From: JBFXAN01 sp050184225
Lineage (GTDB): Bacteria; Chloroflexota; Dehalococcoidia; CAUJGQ01
Assembly: GCA_050184225.1 (NCBI GenBank)
Contig: JBFXAN010000079.1
Coordinates: forward strand, 1 to 28,040
DNA: 28,040 nucleotides
Reading direction: 5' to 3'
The notes beneath the pieces were generated by a model. That model searched no databases. It was not told where the DNA came from and was given only the letters and a program-made list of their open reading frames with translations. This document shows positions 7,703 to 14,950 of the stretch, one piece after another. Every line of letters starts with the position of its first letter. The stretch's first letter is position 1. Position numbers and translations under genes: made by a program.

Positions 7703-8743
7703 CTAGCGGACTAGCTGACCGACATCGCTGCTGAGCTTCGGCATGATCTCCGAAGCGAATGCCTGCAACACATCGATCACCTGGCCCTGCGGCTGGCCGC
7801 CGCAGTTGAACCAGGTGATCACGTTCTGAATACCGGTGTACTCGCGGTACTCTTGGAGGTCGGCGAGCACCTGCTCGGGTGATCCGACGATCACAGAACG
7901 ATGTGACAGGTAATACTCGTAGGGTTTCGGTTCTCGGGCGAATCCGAACATCACGCGGTTGTCGCGGATGTCGAAGTACCACATCAGTCCTTCGCGGTAG
8001 GCTTCCTGCGCCTGGGCGGTCGTCTCCGCCATATGGGTCTGTTTGAGCTGCCAGCAGCGGGAGAGCGCATCCCGAATTTGCTCGCTGCCATGGCCGGCCT
8101 TCGCGGCGGTCTCACTGTACAGTTCCATCTTGTGCTTCGCGTCATCCCATTCGGGACCTTGTCCGAGCACGACTGGGAAGAGGCGCTCTGCCGCCCAGAT
8201 CACAGAGGAATCGCTGCGGGAAACCATCACGTAGATCGGTGGCTCGGGCTGTTGCTTGGGCTGCGGGAAGAGCTCAGCATCCGGGATCGTGACGAAGCGC
8301 CCTTCATAGGCGGTCCGGCCGGTCTTCCAGATGGCGCGGACGGCGTCGAAGGTTTCCTGCCAGCGCTCTTCCCGTTCCTCAAACGGTATGCCGTAGGTGG
8401 AGAACTCAAGCGGGTCGTATCCCTTTCCGACGCCCCAGTCGAAACGACCGTCGGACAAGACATCGACGTATGCCAAGTCCTCGGCGATGTGGAGCGGGTG
8501 GTGGAGAGGAAGTCGGGTGACCGCCGTGGCAATGCGGATCCGTGTCGTCGCCCGGGCAAGAGCGGCAGCGGTCAGGTGAGCCGTCCCAACGATGCCATAG
8601 CGCCGGGCGTTATGTTCGGCGAGCCAGAGCTCGTCATAGCCGAGGCGATCGGCGGCGAGCATTTGGTCGAATTCATCGGTGATAGCTTCATGTGGGGTCT
8701 TCCAGGGCGGGACGGACGACAAGTGAAACAGACCAAACTTCAT
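7703..8743 (-). CDS. LLM class flavin-dependent oxidoreductase, first gene of the operon
   Basis: 346 residues, luciferase-like TIM barrel: MKFGLFHLS start, LGYDELWLAEHNARRYG (about 35-51), ATTRIRIATAVTRLPLHHPL, and the phosphate-binding SDGRFDWGVGKGYDP (about 97-111). SVIVGSPEQVLADLQEYREY near residue 290 and a Gly/Gln-rich ITWFNCGGQPQGQV segment close the domain. It resembles the alkanal/alkanesulfonate-type monooxygenases more than the other LLM of this operon, and the two share only the fold, so they probably do successive or alternative oxidations. GGAGGGG lies 8 nt before the ATG. The promoter and dyad at 8869-8921 lie about 125-180 bp upstream. Confidence 0.92.
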   Translation of the reverse strand: MKFGLFHLSSVPPWKTPHEAITDEFDQMLAADRLGYDELWLAEHNARRYGIVGTAHLTAAALARATTRIRIATAVTRLPLHHPLHIAEDLAYVDVLSDGRFDWGVGKGYDPLEFSTYGIPFEEREERWQETFDAVRAIWKTGRTAYEGRFVTIPDAELFPQPKQQPEPPIYVMVSRSDSSVIWAAERLFPVVLGQGPEWDDAKHKMELYSETAAKAGHGSEQIRDALSRCWQLKQTHMAETTAQAQEAYREGLMWYFDIRDNRVMFGFAREPKPYEYYLSHRSVIVGSPEQVLADLQEYREYTGIQNVITWFNCGGQPQGQVIDVLQAFASEIMPKLSSDVGQLVR

Positions 8744-8868
8744 GCAACTTCCCCTCCGGGCGCATCGATGCGACGTGCACTCTTGAAACAGCGTTCTGAG
8801 GCACGCTCGCTGAATCCAGCGTCACGCCTCAGCAGCGAGAGCGGCGTGCCTTCGGCGCCGCGTCGCCG

Positions 8869-8894
8869 GTCAACTGACTGAGCGCTCAGTTGAC
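8869..8894. promoter_or_regulatory. 26-bp dyad operator, probably TetR-family
   Basis: GTCAACTGA-N8-TCAGTTGAC, two perfect 9-bp arms. Inside it sits a second, offset perfect palindrome, ACTGAGCGCTCAGT (8877-8890). The dyad starts at the last bases of the -10 box and covers the expected transcription start, so a bound protein would block initiation. TetR regulators commonly bind palindromes of this length and a TetR gene begins its coding region 800 bp upstream (9050-9691). That this regulator binds here is inference. Confidence 0.65.
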
Positions 8895-8921
8895 GCTAGC
8901 GAAACGCTGACGCGGTGTCAA
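8893..8921 (-). promoter_or_regulatory. Putative sigma70-type promoter of the eight-gene operon
   Basis: Minus strand: a perfect -35 TTGACA (8916-8921), a 17-bp spacer, and -10 TAGCGT (8893-8898). It points at the LLM gene starting at 8743, and no other gene lies between. The -35 is ideal, the -10 weak, as expected of a regulated promoter in GC-rich DNA. Confidence 0.6.
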
Positions 8922-9049
8922 GTCACGGGGCTTTCCGGTGGTGGGAGCATCGACGCGTCGTGGCCACGGGCACGGGCGCGTCCGGCCTCGACCGTCCATC
9001 TCATCTCGCCGCCGCAGGATGGCGCAACACCGGGACAAAAATAATCCGG

Positions 9050-9691
9050 CTACATAGACTGTTTGCTTTCGCGATCAATGATGGATATGCTCGACAAAAG
9101 GATTCCAACTTGTTGAGTCTTATATAGTTCGATGTCAATTTCATCTAGAAGTACCCAAAATTTCAAGGCCCACATATGGGCAAGCATAATGAAGTCATGC
9201 GCAAAGAGTGTTGTGTTGACCGGCTTGAACTCACCGTTCTGGATGCCCCATTGAATTACATCGCTAATGACCTGCCGTCCGCGCAGTTCGCCATTCTTCC
9301 AAGGTATACGCTGATCCATCTCCAATGCATATGTTTCTCGGTAGACCAAGTTCAGCTCTCGGCGTAATCGGTGAACTGTAGCGAAATAAGAGTCGGCTAT
9401 GGCAGTGATCGTCATTCTAGCAGTCGGACGCCTGTCGACAGAAATGATCGCGTCAAGTAATTGCTCGGCGATATCGCTGAGCATGAGATAGAGGATGTCT
9501 TCCTTTCTCGATATGTACAGATAGAGCTTTCCCGGCTGCCACCCGAGTGCGGTCGCTATCTCCCGTGTTGTCGTTTTGTAGAACCCTCGTTCGAGAAACA
9601 GTTTTGTCGCGGCCTTGATCAACTCCGCGTGGCGTTCCTTCCGGAGTGCCACATCTGCCACTTTTGAGGTGTTCATCACGCTACTATTCAT
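9050..9691 (-). CDS. TetR/AcrR family transcriptional regulator
   Basis: 213 residues. The N-terminal helix-turn-helix spans roughly residues 18-65: ERHAELIKAATKLFLERGFY, TTTREIATALGWQPGKLYLY and ISRKEDILYLML. The remaining all-helical domain should bind the inducer and dimerise. The DNA is clearly poorer in G+C than everything around it, with many AT-ending codons (lines 9061-9600), which suggests a separate origin. The gene reads leftward towards the catabolic operon and is the obvious candidate to bind the 8869-8894 dyad. AAGGTAG lies before the ATG; an internal ATG at codon 6 is an alternative start. Confidence 0.9.
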   Translation of the reverse strand: MNSSVMNTSKVADVALRKERHAELIKAATKLFLERGFYKTTTREIATALGWQPGKLYLYISRKEDILYLMLSDIAEQLLDAIISVDRRPTARMTITAIADSYFATVHRLRRELNLVYRETYALEMDQRIPWKNGELRGRQVISDVIQWGIQNGEFKPVNTTLFAHDFIMLAHMWALKFWVLLDEIDIELYKTQQVGILLSSISIIDRESKQSM

Positions 9692-10158
9692 CTACCTTAC
9701 TCACCTAGCCCCGTTGATCATCGTGGACCTTCGGGTTCTTGTCCCGGCCGTCGAGCCGCGGCGGGGTTCGGGATTTAGTATAGAGAGTCCGTCCACAGGT
9801 CCGGCGCAACCATGCTTCGGAATATCTCGGCGCCCATGCTGCTCATCAAGGCATACAGGCCGGATTCGGGTTGGGACCAATGATACGTGACGGGAATTAC
9901 GTTGAACTATTGCGATTGTCACACCTGTCCGTACGGGTGAGCAGATTTTCGGCCAGCGCCTGCACCGAGTTGGCCGCCGTATGTGCGACTGGTCGCGTCT
10001 TCTTCCACTCCTGACCCAGGACTTTAATTCATACCTAATCTCCTGTTTACCAGCGGCACCCAGACTAACCAAAGGGTGTATGTCGCTCCGAGGATGCCGG
10101 CCGATTGAGTGGTTGATTCAGACCGGAGCGGACGCACGAGAGCGGGGTGATCGCTGCG
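9692..10158. other. 467-bp gene-poor stretch between TetR and response regulator
   Basis: I see no intact gene here. The open frames on both strands have unconvincing composition and no ribosome-binding site. The one suggestive item is a 43-codon protein-like fragment on the minus strand (9775-9906), listed separately. The right part (9980-10100) is AT-richer and could hold the promoter of the response-regulator gene, but no clear -35/-10 pair stands out. Confidence 0.4.
9775..9906 (-). pseudogene. Possible C-terminal gene remnant, family unknown
   Basis: Minus-strand frame, 43 codons from an upstream in-frame stop (9907-9909) to a stop at 9775-9777. The translation looks protein-like (VTYHWSQPESGLYALMSSMG, then AEIFRSMVAPDLWTDSLY) with aromatic and hydrophobic residues spaced as in a folded protein, unlike the Arg/Pro-rich shadow frames. 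There is no start codon with a ribosome-binding site. It may be the tail of a gene lost when the region was rearranged. I do not recognise the family. Confidence 0.2.
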
Positions 10159-10902
10159 ATGCTGACCGTCCCAACTCAGGAAGGGCTGTCTCGGCGCACG
10201 GTACTGGTCGTCGAGGATGAGCCGACGATGGCGACGGTGTTGCGCTACAACCTGGAACGTGAAGGGTACCGCTGCCTGATGGCCGGCGATGGCGCGCGGG
10301 CGTTAGAGCTGGCGCGCGACGAGCATCCGCACCTGCTGTTGCTGGATGTGATGCTGCCCGGCATCGATGGTATCGAGGTCTGTCGTCGCGTCCGAACGCA
10401 GTCGAATGTGCCGATCATCCTGCTGACGGCCCGCGTCGAGGAGATGGGACGGATCGTGGGGCTGGAGGTCGGTGCGGACGATTATGTAACCAAGCCGTTC
10501 AGCATGCGCGAGCTGCTGGCGCGGGTGCGCGCGCACCTGCGGCGGGCGGCGATGGTGACGTCGCACGAGTCGGCGCTGCTTCCGCTGATTCCGTTGCTGC
10601 CCGGACTGGTGATCGATCCCAACCGGCGTCAGGTCACGCACAACGACAAGCCGATCGGACTGAAGCCGAAGGAGTTTGATCTCCTCGTATTTCTTGCCCG
10701 ACATCCCCGCCGGGTGTTCACCCGGGATCAGCTCCTGGAGCAGGTTTGGGGTTACGAGTTCACCGCTCAGTCACGCACGGTCGACGTCCACGTCCGCTGG
10801 CTCCGCGAGAAGATCGAGCCCGATCCTGCCCGCCCGATCTGCCTGCTCACGACGCGCGGCATCGGCTATCGGTTGGAACTGGGGCCGTCGCCGGTGCTGT
10901 GA
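10159..10902 (+). CDS. OmpR/PhoB-family response regulator
   Basis: 247 residues from the ATG at 10159, which has GGGGTGA 8 nt upstream; a GTG at 10147 in the same frame would add four residues. The receiver domain has the acidic pair in VVEDEP, the phosphoacceptor in LLLLDVMLPG (Asp63), the Thr of LLTAR and the Lys of TKPF (Lys112). A winged-helix output domain (about 145-243) includes LKPKEFDLLVFLARHPRRVF, QLLEQVWGYEF, RTVDVHVRWLREKIE and TTRGIGYRLE. No histidine kinase gene is adjacent, so its partner is elsewhere. The downstream phosphate-scavenging genes and 11-bp repeat arrays suggest a PhoB/PhoP-like role; that assignment is inference. Confidence 0.93.
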   Translation: MLTVPTQEGLSRRTVLVVEDEPTMATVLRYNLEREGYRCLMAGDGARALELARDEHPHLLLLDVMLPGIDGIEVCRRVRTQSNVPIILLTARVEEMGRIVGLEVGADDYVTKPFSMRELLARVRAHLRRAAMVTSHESALLPLIPLLPGLVIDPNRRQVTHNDKPIGLKPKEFDLLVFLARHPRRVFTRDQLLEQVWGYEFTAQSRTVDVHVRWLREKIEPDPARPICLLTTRGIGYRLELGPSPVL

Positions 10903-10914
10903 CGGCTGTGGTGT

Positions 10915-10932
10915 TCTTCATGATGTCTTCAT
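10915..10932 (-). promoter_or_regulatory. Paired 11-bp-spaced repeat after the response-regulator gene
   Basis: TCTTCAT occurs at 10915-10921 and 10926-10932, exactly 11 bp apart; on the minus strand it reads ATGAAGA-N4-ATGAAGA. One-turn direct repeats are the usual target of OmpR-type regulators. It lies just downstream of the regulator's own stop and upstream of the phosphodiesterase gene. Two units only, so chance is possible. Confidence 0.3.
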
Positions 10933-11048
10933 CCGGCCGCGCTACGTTGGTCGCGTCAGTGTCCCCACAGTTGCACGACTCGAGGTCCTGATGGTCACGT
11001 CCGCTACCCCAACCCCACTCCGTCGTATCCGTGTCCGCTGCCCGCGCG

Positions 11049-11086
11049 TTAATCACCACTTGACCGCCCGTTGATCGCCTGTTGAT
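11049..11086 (+). promoter_or_regulatory. Four-unit 11-bp direct-repeat array (Pho-box-like)
   Basis: TTAAT (11049), TTGAC (11060), TTGAT (11071) and TTGAT (11082) start exactly 11 bp apart; the bases that follow are also alike (CACC, CGCC, CGCC, TCGC). A fifth, weaker TGA falls in phase at 11094. Tandem 11-bp units are the known architecture of PhoB and actinobacterial PhoP sites. The array lies about 60 bp before the phosphodiesterase start and about 150 bp after the OmpR-type regulator gene, so it is the probable activator site of the phosphodiesterase/5'-nucleotidase operon. Confidence 0.65.
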
Positions 11087-11147
11087 TCGCGGATGAGAGC
11101 TTGATGGTGTCCGCGGTGAGGTTGTGGCAGTGGCGTAGTTGGTGGTG

Positions 11148-11900
11148 ATGAAAGCGCATGGACGATGGCCGATTCGGATTGCACATCGGGGAGGGAACAG
11201 CGGTTCCCTGCTGCGCGAGGCGCTGGCTGCCGGTGTCGACTGGATCGAAGCGGACATCCGACTCCACTATGGCCGGCTCGTCGCTCGTCACGATCGGTCG
11301 ATCTGGCGGCTGCCGATCACCTACAGCCGGCGGTCGGTGGCGCTGCACCTCGCGCCGGCGATCGTGCTCGACACGCTGCTCGACGCCACCCAGGCCACGC
11401 CGACCCGCGTGCTGATCGATTTGAAGGGCGGGCATGCCCGCTTGCCCGACGCGCTGATCCGCGTGCTCCGCAGCCACGACGCCTTTGATCACGTGGCGCT
11501 GTGCGGCCAGGAATGGGCGTTGCTGGACCGGGCGGGGGCGCTTGATCCGCGCGTCGAGGTGATCTATTCGCTGGGGACGCCGGCGCATCTGTATCGATAT
11601 CTTGCGCGACGGCGCGATGGGGCGGCACCGCCCACCACGTCTTGTTTTCACGGGCTGCTCACGCCGGCGCGGGTTGCCGCGCTGAAAGACGCGGGCAGCA
11701 CGATCATCGCCTGGACCGTCGACGCGGAGGAACGCGCCCATCAACTGCTGGAGTGGGGGGTGGACGGCATCACCAGCAACCGATTGGGGTTGCTGGGCCG
11801 TCTGCGTCCTGGCTCAAGGGAGAGCGAAAACGAACGCCGCCTTCGAGCCGAGCGTCAGGATGCCGGTTGCTTTACCATCACCAGACAGGGAGCGTCATGA
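11148..11900 (+). CDS. Glycerophosphodiester phosphodiesterase family protein
   Basis: 250 residues from the ATG at 11148; in-frame TTG and GTG codons lie just upstream (11139-11147). This is a TIM-barrel phosphodiesterase that would hydrolyse glycerophosphodiesters to glycerol-3-phosphate plus alcohol. Seen in order: IAHRGG with His13, a Glu34-Ala-Asp36 metal pair in VDWIEADIRLHYG, ARHD with His48, the Lys-containing strand VLIDLKGGHARL, and the closing TIIAWTVDAEERAHQL and WGVDGITSNR. The usual PENT segment after HRG is shortened. There is no signal peptide, so it is cytoplasmic. The stop overlaps the next ATG by four bases, which implies co-transcription and coupled translation with the 5'-nucleotidase. 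Confidence 0.88.
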   Translation: MKAHGRWPIRIAHRGGNSGSLLREALAAGVDWIEADIRLHYGRLVARHDRSIWRLPITYSRRSVALHLAPAIVLDTLLDATQATPTRVLIDLKGGHARLPDALIRVLRSHDAFDHVALCGQEWALLDRAGALDPRVEVIYSLGTPAHLYRYLARRRDGAAPPTTSCFHGLLTPARVAALKDAGSTIIAWTVDAEERAHQLLEWGVDGITSNRLGLLGRLRPGSRESENERRLRAERQDAGCFTITRQGAS

Positions 11901-13579
11901 CCGGACGCATCAGCCGCCGAACCCTTGCGAGGCGTGCCCTGGCCGTGACGCTCGCGCTGGAGATGACCCGCGGCCTGAAACCGCCGGCGGCCGGTGCTGC
12001 TGGTGGTTCCGAGACCCGCATCCAACTCCTGTCGATCAACGACTTTCATGGGGGCATCGAGGAGCGGACCGTGAGCGGCCGCCCGGTCGGGGGCGCGGCG
12101 GCGCTGGCCGCCCACCTCGCGCTGCGGCGGGCGGGGCGGGCGAACTCGCTGACGGTCCACGCCGGCGACCTGATCGGTGCCTCACCGCCGATCTCGGCGC
12201 TGGCGCGGGATGAGCCGTCGATCACTTCGATGGACCTGCTCGGTGTGCAGCTCGGTTCGGCCGGCAACCACGAGTTTGACCGCGGTGCGGCGGAACTGCT
12301 CCGCCTGCAGTACGGCGGCTGCGACGCGGCGATGAACTGTTTCGGTGGCAGCCGGATGCAGTACCTGGCCGCCAACGTCGTCGATCGAGTCACCGGCCGG
12401 CCGATCCTGTCGCCGTACATGGTGCGCAGCATCGACGACGTGCGCATCGGCTTCATCGGCCTGACGCTCCGGGAGACGCCGACGATCGTCCGGCCGTCCG
12501 GAGTGGCGGGCCTCGACTTCCTCGACGAGGTGGCGACGATCAACCGCTACGCGGGCGAGTTGCAGGCCCAGGGCGTCAACGCGATCGTCGGGCTGATCCA
12601 CCAGGGCGGCGACGGCAGCGTCGATGGCGGGCCGATCACCGGGGCGGAGATCAATCGCATCGCCAACGGCATCGACCCGGCGGTGCGGGTGATCGTCAGC
12701 GGCCACACGCATCGCGGCTATCAGGGCTACATCGGCGATAAGCTCGTGACGCAGGCGTTCTCGTACGGCACGGCGCTGGCAGACCACGAAATCGTCGTCG
12801 ACCGGCAGAGCGGCCGGATCGTGGGGGCGACGGCCGCGGTGATCACCACGTTCCTCGACGATCTTGTCCTCGACCCGGCGATCGTCGCCCAGGTGCAGGT
12901 CTGGCAGGATGAGGTGCGCCCGCTGGTGGAGCGGCTGGTCGGTGAGGCGGCGATCGATATCACGCGCGAGTCCAGCGCGGCCGGCGAGTCGGCGCTCGGC
13001 AACCTGATCGCCGACGCCCACCGGGCGGCGATGGGCACGCAGATCGCGTTCACAAACCCGGGCGGCATCCGCGACGATCTGCCGGCCGGTCCGATCACGT
13101 GGGGTCGCCTCTTTGCGATCCAGCCGTTTGCCAATGACCTCGTGCGGATGACGCTCACCGGGGTGCAGATCGAGCGGCTGCTCAACCAGCAATGGCAGGA
13201 CGAGAACTTCATTCGCATCCTCAAGACATCCGGCGTGCACTACGTTTGGGACGGCGACAATCCAAGTCAGCGCGTGCGGTTGGCGGACGTCTTCCTGGCG
13301 GACGGGACGCCGGTGCGGCCGGACGAACGCTACACGGTGGCGGTGAACAGCTACCTCGCGACGGGGGGTGACGGCTTCATGGTCCTGACCGAGGGCGACG
13401 ATCGGGAAACCGGCCCGGTGGACCTCGACGCGCTGGTGAGCTATATCGAGTCCCTGCGACAGCCGATCCGCGCGCGGATCGAGGGCCGGATCGAGCAGCG
13501 CCGCGTGCCGCTCGCGATGGCTTTGCTCTCCGCGACGCTCTGGGAGAGTCAGGGGCACGCCCGTTCCTGTTGTACGTAG
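11897..13579 (+). CDS. Secreted bifunctional metallophosphatase/5'-nucleotidase (UshA-like)
   Basis: 560 residues. A twin-arginine signal (SRRTLARRALAV) suggests export, with a hydrophobic stretch to about residue 36. The metallophosphoesterase domain has INDFHGG (Asp49, His51), HAGDLIGASP (Asp91), AGNHEFDRG (Asn124, His125) and VSGHTHRG. The C-terminal 5'-nucleotidase domain has SALGNLIADAHR, FTNPGGIRDDL and the substrate loop NSYLATGGDGF. It would strip phosphate from extracellular nucleotides. I chose the ATG at 11897, which overlaps the previous stop (ATGA); the longer open frame upstream overlaps the phosphodiesterase gene. A long antisense frame here (12182-13597) is a codon-bias shadow. 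Confidence 0.93.
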   Translation: MTGRISRRTLARRALAVTLALEMTRGLKPPAAGAAGGSETRIQLLSINDFHGGIEERTVSGRPVGGAAALAAHLALRRAGRANSLTVHAGDLIGASPPISALARDEPSITSMDLLGVQLGSAGNHEFDRGAAELLRLQYGGCDAAMNCFGGSRMQYLAANVVDRVTGRPILSPYMVRSIDDVRIGFIGLTLRETPTIVRPSGVAGLDFLDEVATINRYAGELQAQGVNAIVGLIHQGGDGSVDGGPITGAEINRIANGIDPAVRVIVSGHTHRGYQGYIGDKLVTQAFSYGTALADHEIVVDRQSGRIVGATAAVITTFLDDLVLDPAIVAQVQVWQDEVRPLVERLVGEAAIDITRESSAAGESALGNLIADAHRAAMGTQIAFTNPGGIRDDLPAGPITWGRLFAIQPFANDLVRMTLTGVQIERLLNQQWQDENFIRILKTSGVHYVWDGDNPSQRVRLADVFLADGTPVRPDERYTVAVNSYLATGGDGFMVLTEGDDRETGPVDLDALVSYIESLRQPIRARIEGRIEQRRVPLAMALLSATLWESQGHARSCCT

Positions 13580-13815
13580 GCGCTGTCGCGTTGACAACGG
13601 TTCGCAAAGCCGCGGCAGGCAGCGTCCGCGTTGTCGGGCGCTCTCGTTCGACCATAAGCCGGGAGCAGGAACGGACTGGGCCGTCGAAGCCCGCGACCCG
13701 TCGCACCATGGGTATCTACACCACTACCTCGCGTTCTCTGTAACCGGCGCGCTGATCTAGCATAACCATAGGCGTCGCACCCCATGACGGCGTCACCCAC
13801 TCTCCGGAGGCCCCC

Positions 13816-14037
13816 ATGTCCGGCAATGCGCCTACGATCGTGCCGATTACCCTGCCGATCCTCATCGCCGAAGAGACCGAGCTTCAGCAGCTTCGCGCGG
13901 CGGGTACGCCACCCACCGCCGGCCGCCCTGGCACCCGGAACCTGTCTGACGAATCGACCCGACGGCTGGCGATTATCGCGCAGATGCGGGATCTCTACAC
14001 CGAGCTGCGCGCCGACAAACGGCGCACTGCCCCCTGA
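13816..14037 (+). CDS. Small hypothetical protein
   Basis: 73 residues. The ATG at 13816 has a perfect GGAGG six bases upstream, which is the main evidence that it is real. The sequence begins with a short hydrophobic segment (TIVPITLPILIAEETEL), then a Gly/Pro-rich linker and an amphipathic, charged helix (STRRLAIIAQMRDLYTELRA). There is no signal peptide or metal motif, and I do not recognise a family. It stands alone: about 240 bp after the 5'-nucleotidase and pointing at the minus-strand membrane-protein gene. A cytoplasmic or membrane-associated small protein is all that can be said. Confidence 0.6.
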   Translation: MSGNAPTIVPITLPILIAEETELQQLRAAGTPPTAGRPGTRNLSDESTRRLAIIAQMRDLYTELRADKRRTAP

Positions 14038-14147
14038 TCACCCGCTGTCCGCCACACCATGGAGCGTCTGACGAAGCGCCGTCTTCGGGACGCCAGGCTG
14101 TCTATCTCCTGGAACCGGCATCGCACGGCAGCCGCATTGCCCGCCGG

Positions 14148-14399
14148 TTAGGGGCGCCGTGCTGCGATCCGCCGGATCAGCCAGAGTGTGACCACAGCAA
14201 ATCCGAGGCTAGTGCTGCCCGCCACAGCGATCCGCTCCCAGGTGATGCCGGCGACCGGCCAGGTCAGGAGCAGCCAGAGGCAACTGAAGAGGAGCGCTAC
14301 GACCAGTACATAGAGGGTCATGCCACGGATGGTTGTGGGAGGGGTTCGCGGCCGTCGTCTGCTGGGACCGGCGATGGACGGGTGCTTCGTTTGCATCAC
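14148..14399 (-). CDS. Small membrane protein with two predicted helices
   Basis: 83 residues. A basic N-terminus (SRRRPRTPPTTIRG) is followed by two hydrophobic segments: TLYVLVVALLFSCLWLLLTW (about 28-47) and SLGFAVVTLWLIRR (about 63-76), ending in an Arg-rich tail. This predicts a hairpin in the membrane with both ends cytoplasmic. No family is recognised and the ribosome-binding site is weak. Two 11-bp-spaced GTTAAT/GTTGAC repeats (14420-14437) lie just upstream on the same strand, which suggests shared control with the phosphodiesterase operon. Confidence 0.55.
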   Translation of the reverse strand: MMQTKHPSIAGPSRRRPRTPPTTIRGMTLYVLVVALLFSCLWLLLTWPVAGITWERIAVAGSTSLGFAVVTLWLIRRIAARRP

Positions 14400-14419
14400 C
14401 GTCGACGGTAGCGTGCCAA

Positions 14420-14437
14420 TGTCAACGAGGGATTAAC
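14420..14437 (-). promoter_or_regulatory. Two-unit 11-bp direct repeat upstream of small membrane-protein gene
   Basis: On the minus strand GTTAATC (14431-14437) and GTTGACA (14420-14426) start 11 bp apart. They match the units of the 11049-11086 array, and lie about 20-40 bp before the ATG at 14399 while overlapping the stop of the DUF7662-like gene. Two units only. Confidence 0.4.
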
Positions 14438-14729
14438 GGCTGTCGCGACCGCTCTGATGCTGGTCGATGAGCCGCGCATCCAACCGCTGGAAGGTGACGA
14501 CTTTCGCGGCTAGGTTGACGTGCGCCACCTCCCATCCCGCCCGCCGCCAAGCGGCGCGGTGGGACGCCTGCTCGCCCGCCGCCATCCACCAGCCCTCGGC
14601 CGTCCATGCGGCGTCGGGCAGGGGGCGGCCAAGGATCGACTCCAGGGTTGGGAAGGCGAGGGCCAACTCGCTGCCGAGTTGCCCGCGAAGATACGTCGTC
14701 AGCGCGGCATAGACGGCCTGGCGTGACAT
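14433..14729 (-). CDS. DUF7662-like small protein
   Basis: 98 residues. The pattern matches what I remember of the DUF7662 family: an opening YAALTTYLRGQ helix, TLESILGRPLPDAAW, a WW pair near residue 47, a run with His and Ala-Trp (SHRAAWRRAGWEV) and a final strand KVVTFQRL. The family's function is not established; it is often found as a lone domain or next to nucleases and phage-derived genes. No signal peptide or membrane segment is present. The gene diverges from the FHA regulator gene, and the TTAA-phased repeat at 14822-14837 lies about 95-110 bp upstream of the start. Confidence 0.65.
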   Translation of the reverse strand: MSRQAVYAALTTYLRGQLGSELALAFPTLESILGRPLPDAAWTAEGWWMAAGEQASHRAAWRRAGWEVAHVNLAAKVVTFQRLDARLIDQHQSGRDSR

Positions 14730-14821
14730 TACGACTCGATGGTGCGCGTGGCCGGCGCGAACGTCGGAACGGGATACATGCGATCACGCGGCTGCATCGA
14801 CATGAGTATCGCCGCCACGTG

Positions 14822-14837
14822 TTAACAACCGATTAAT
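14822..14837. promoter_or_regulatory. TTAA pair phased by 11 bp in a divergent intergenic region
   Basis: TTAA at 14822-14825 and 14833-14836, 11 bp apart. On the minus strand they read ATTAATCGG and GTTAACACG, close to the units of the 11049 array. The site lies between the divergent DUF7662-like and FHA-regulator genes. With only two short units it is weak on its own and matters mainly as part of the set. Confidence 0.3.
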
Positions 14838-14950
14838 GCGATGGATGGGTCGTCTTTGGGTTATTCGCGGGTCCGCGTCGAGCCAGGATCGGGCGATGAT
14901 CGGGTCAGCGGATCGGCCGGCTGTCTCAAGCACGGTCCGAGGAGGGAGCG

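Noticed and set aside
12182..13597. 471-codon frame antisense to the 5'-nucleotidase
   Set aside because: Arg/His/Asp-rich composition typical of the complement of GC-rich coding DNA; the plus-strand frame has all nucleotidase motifs.
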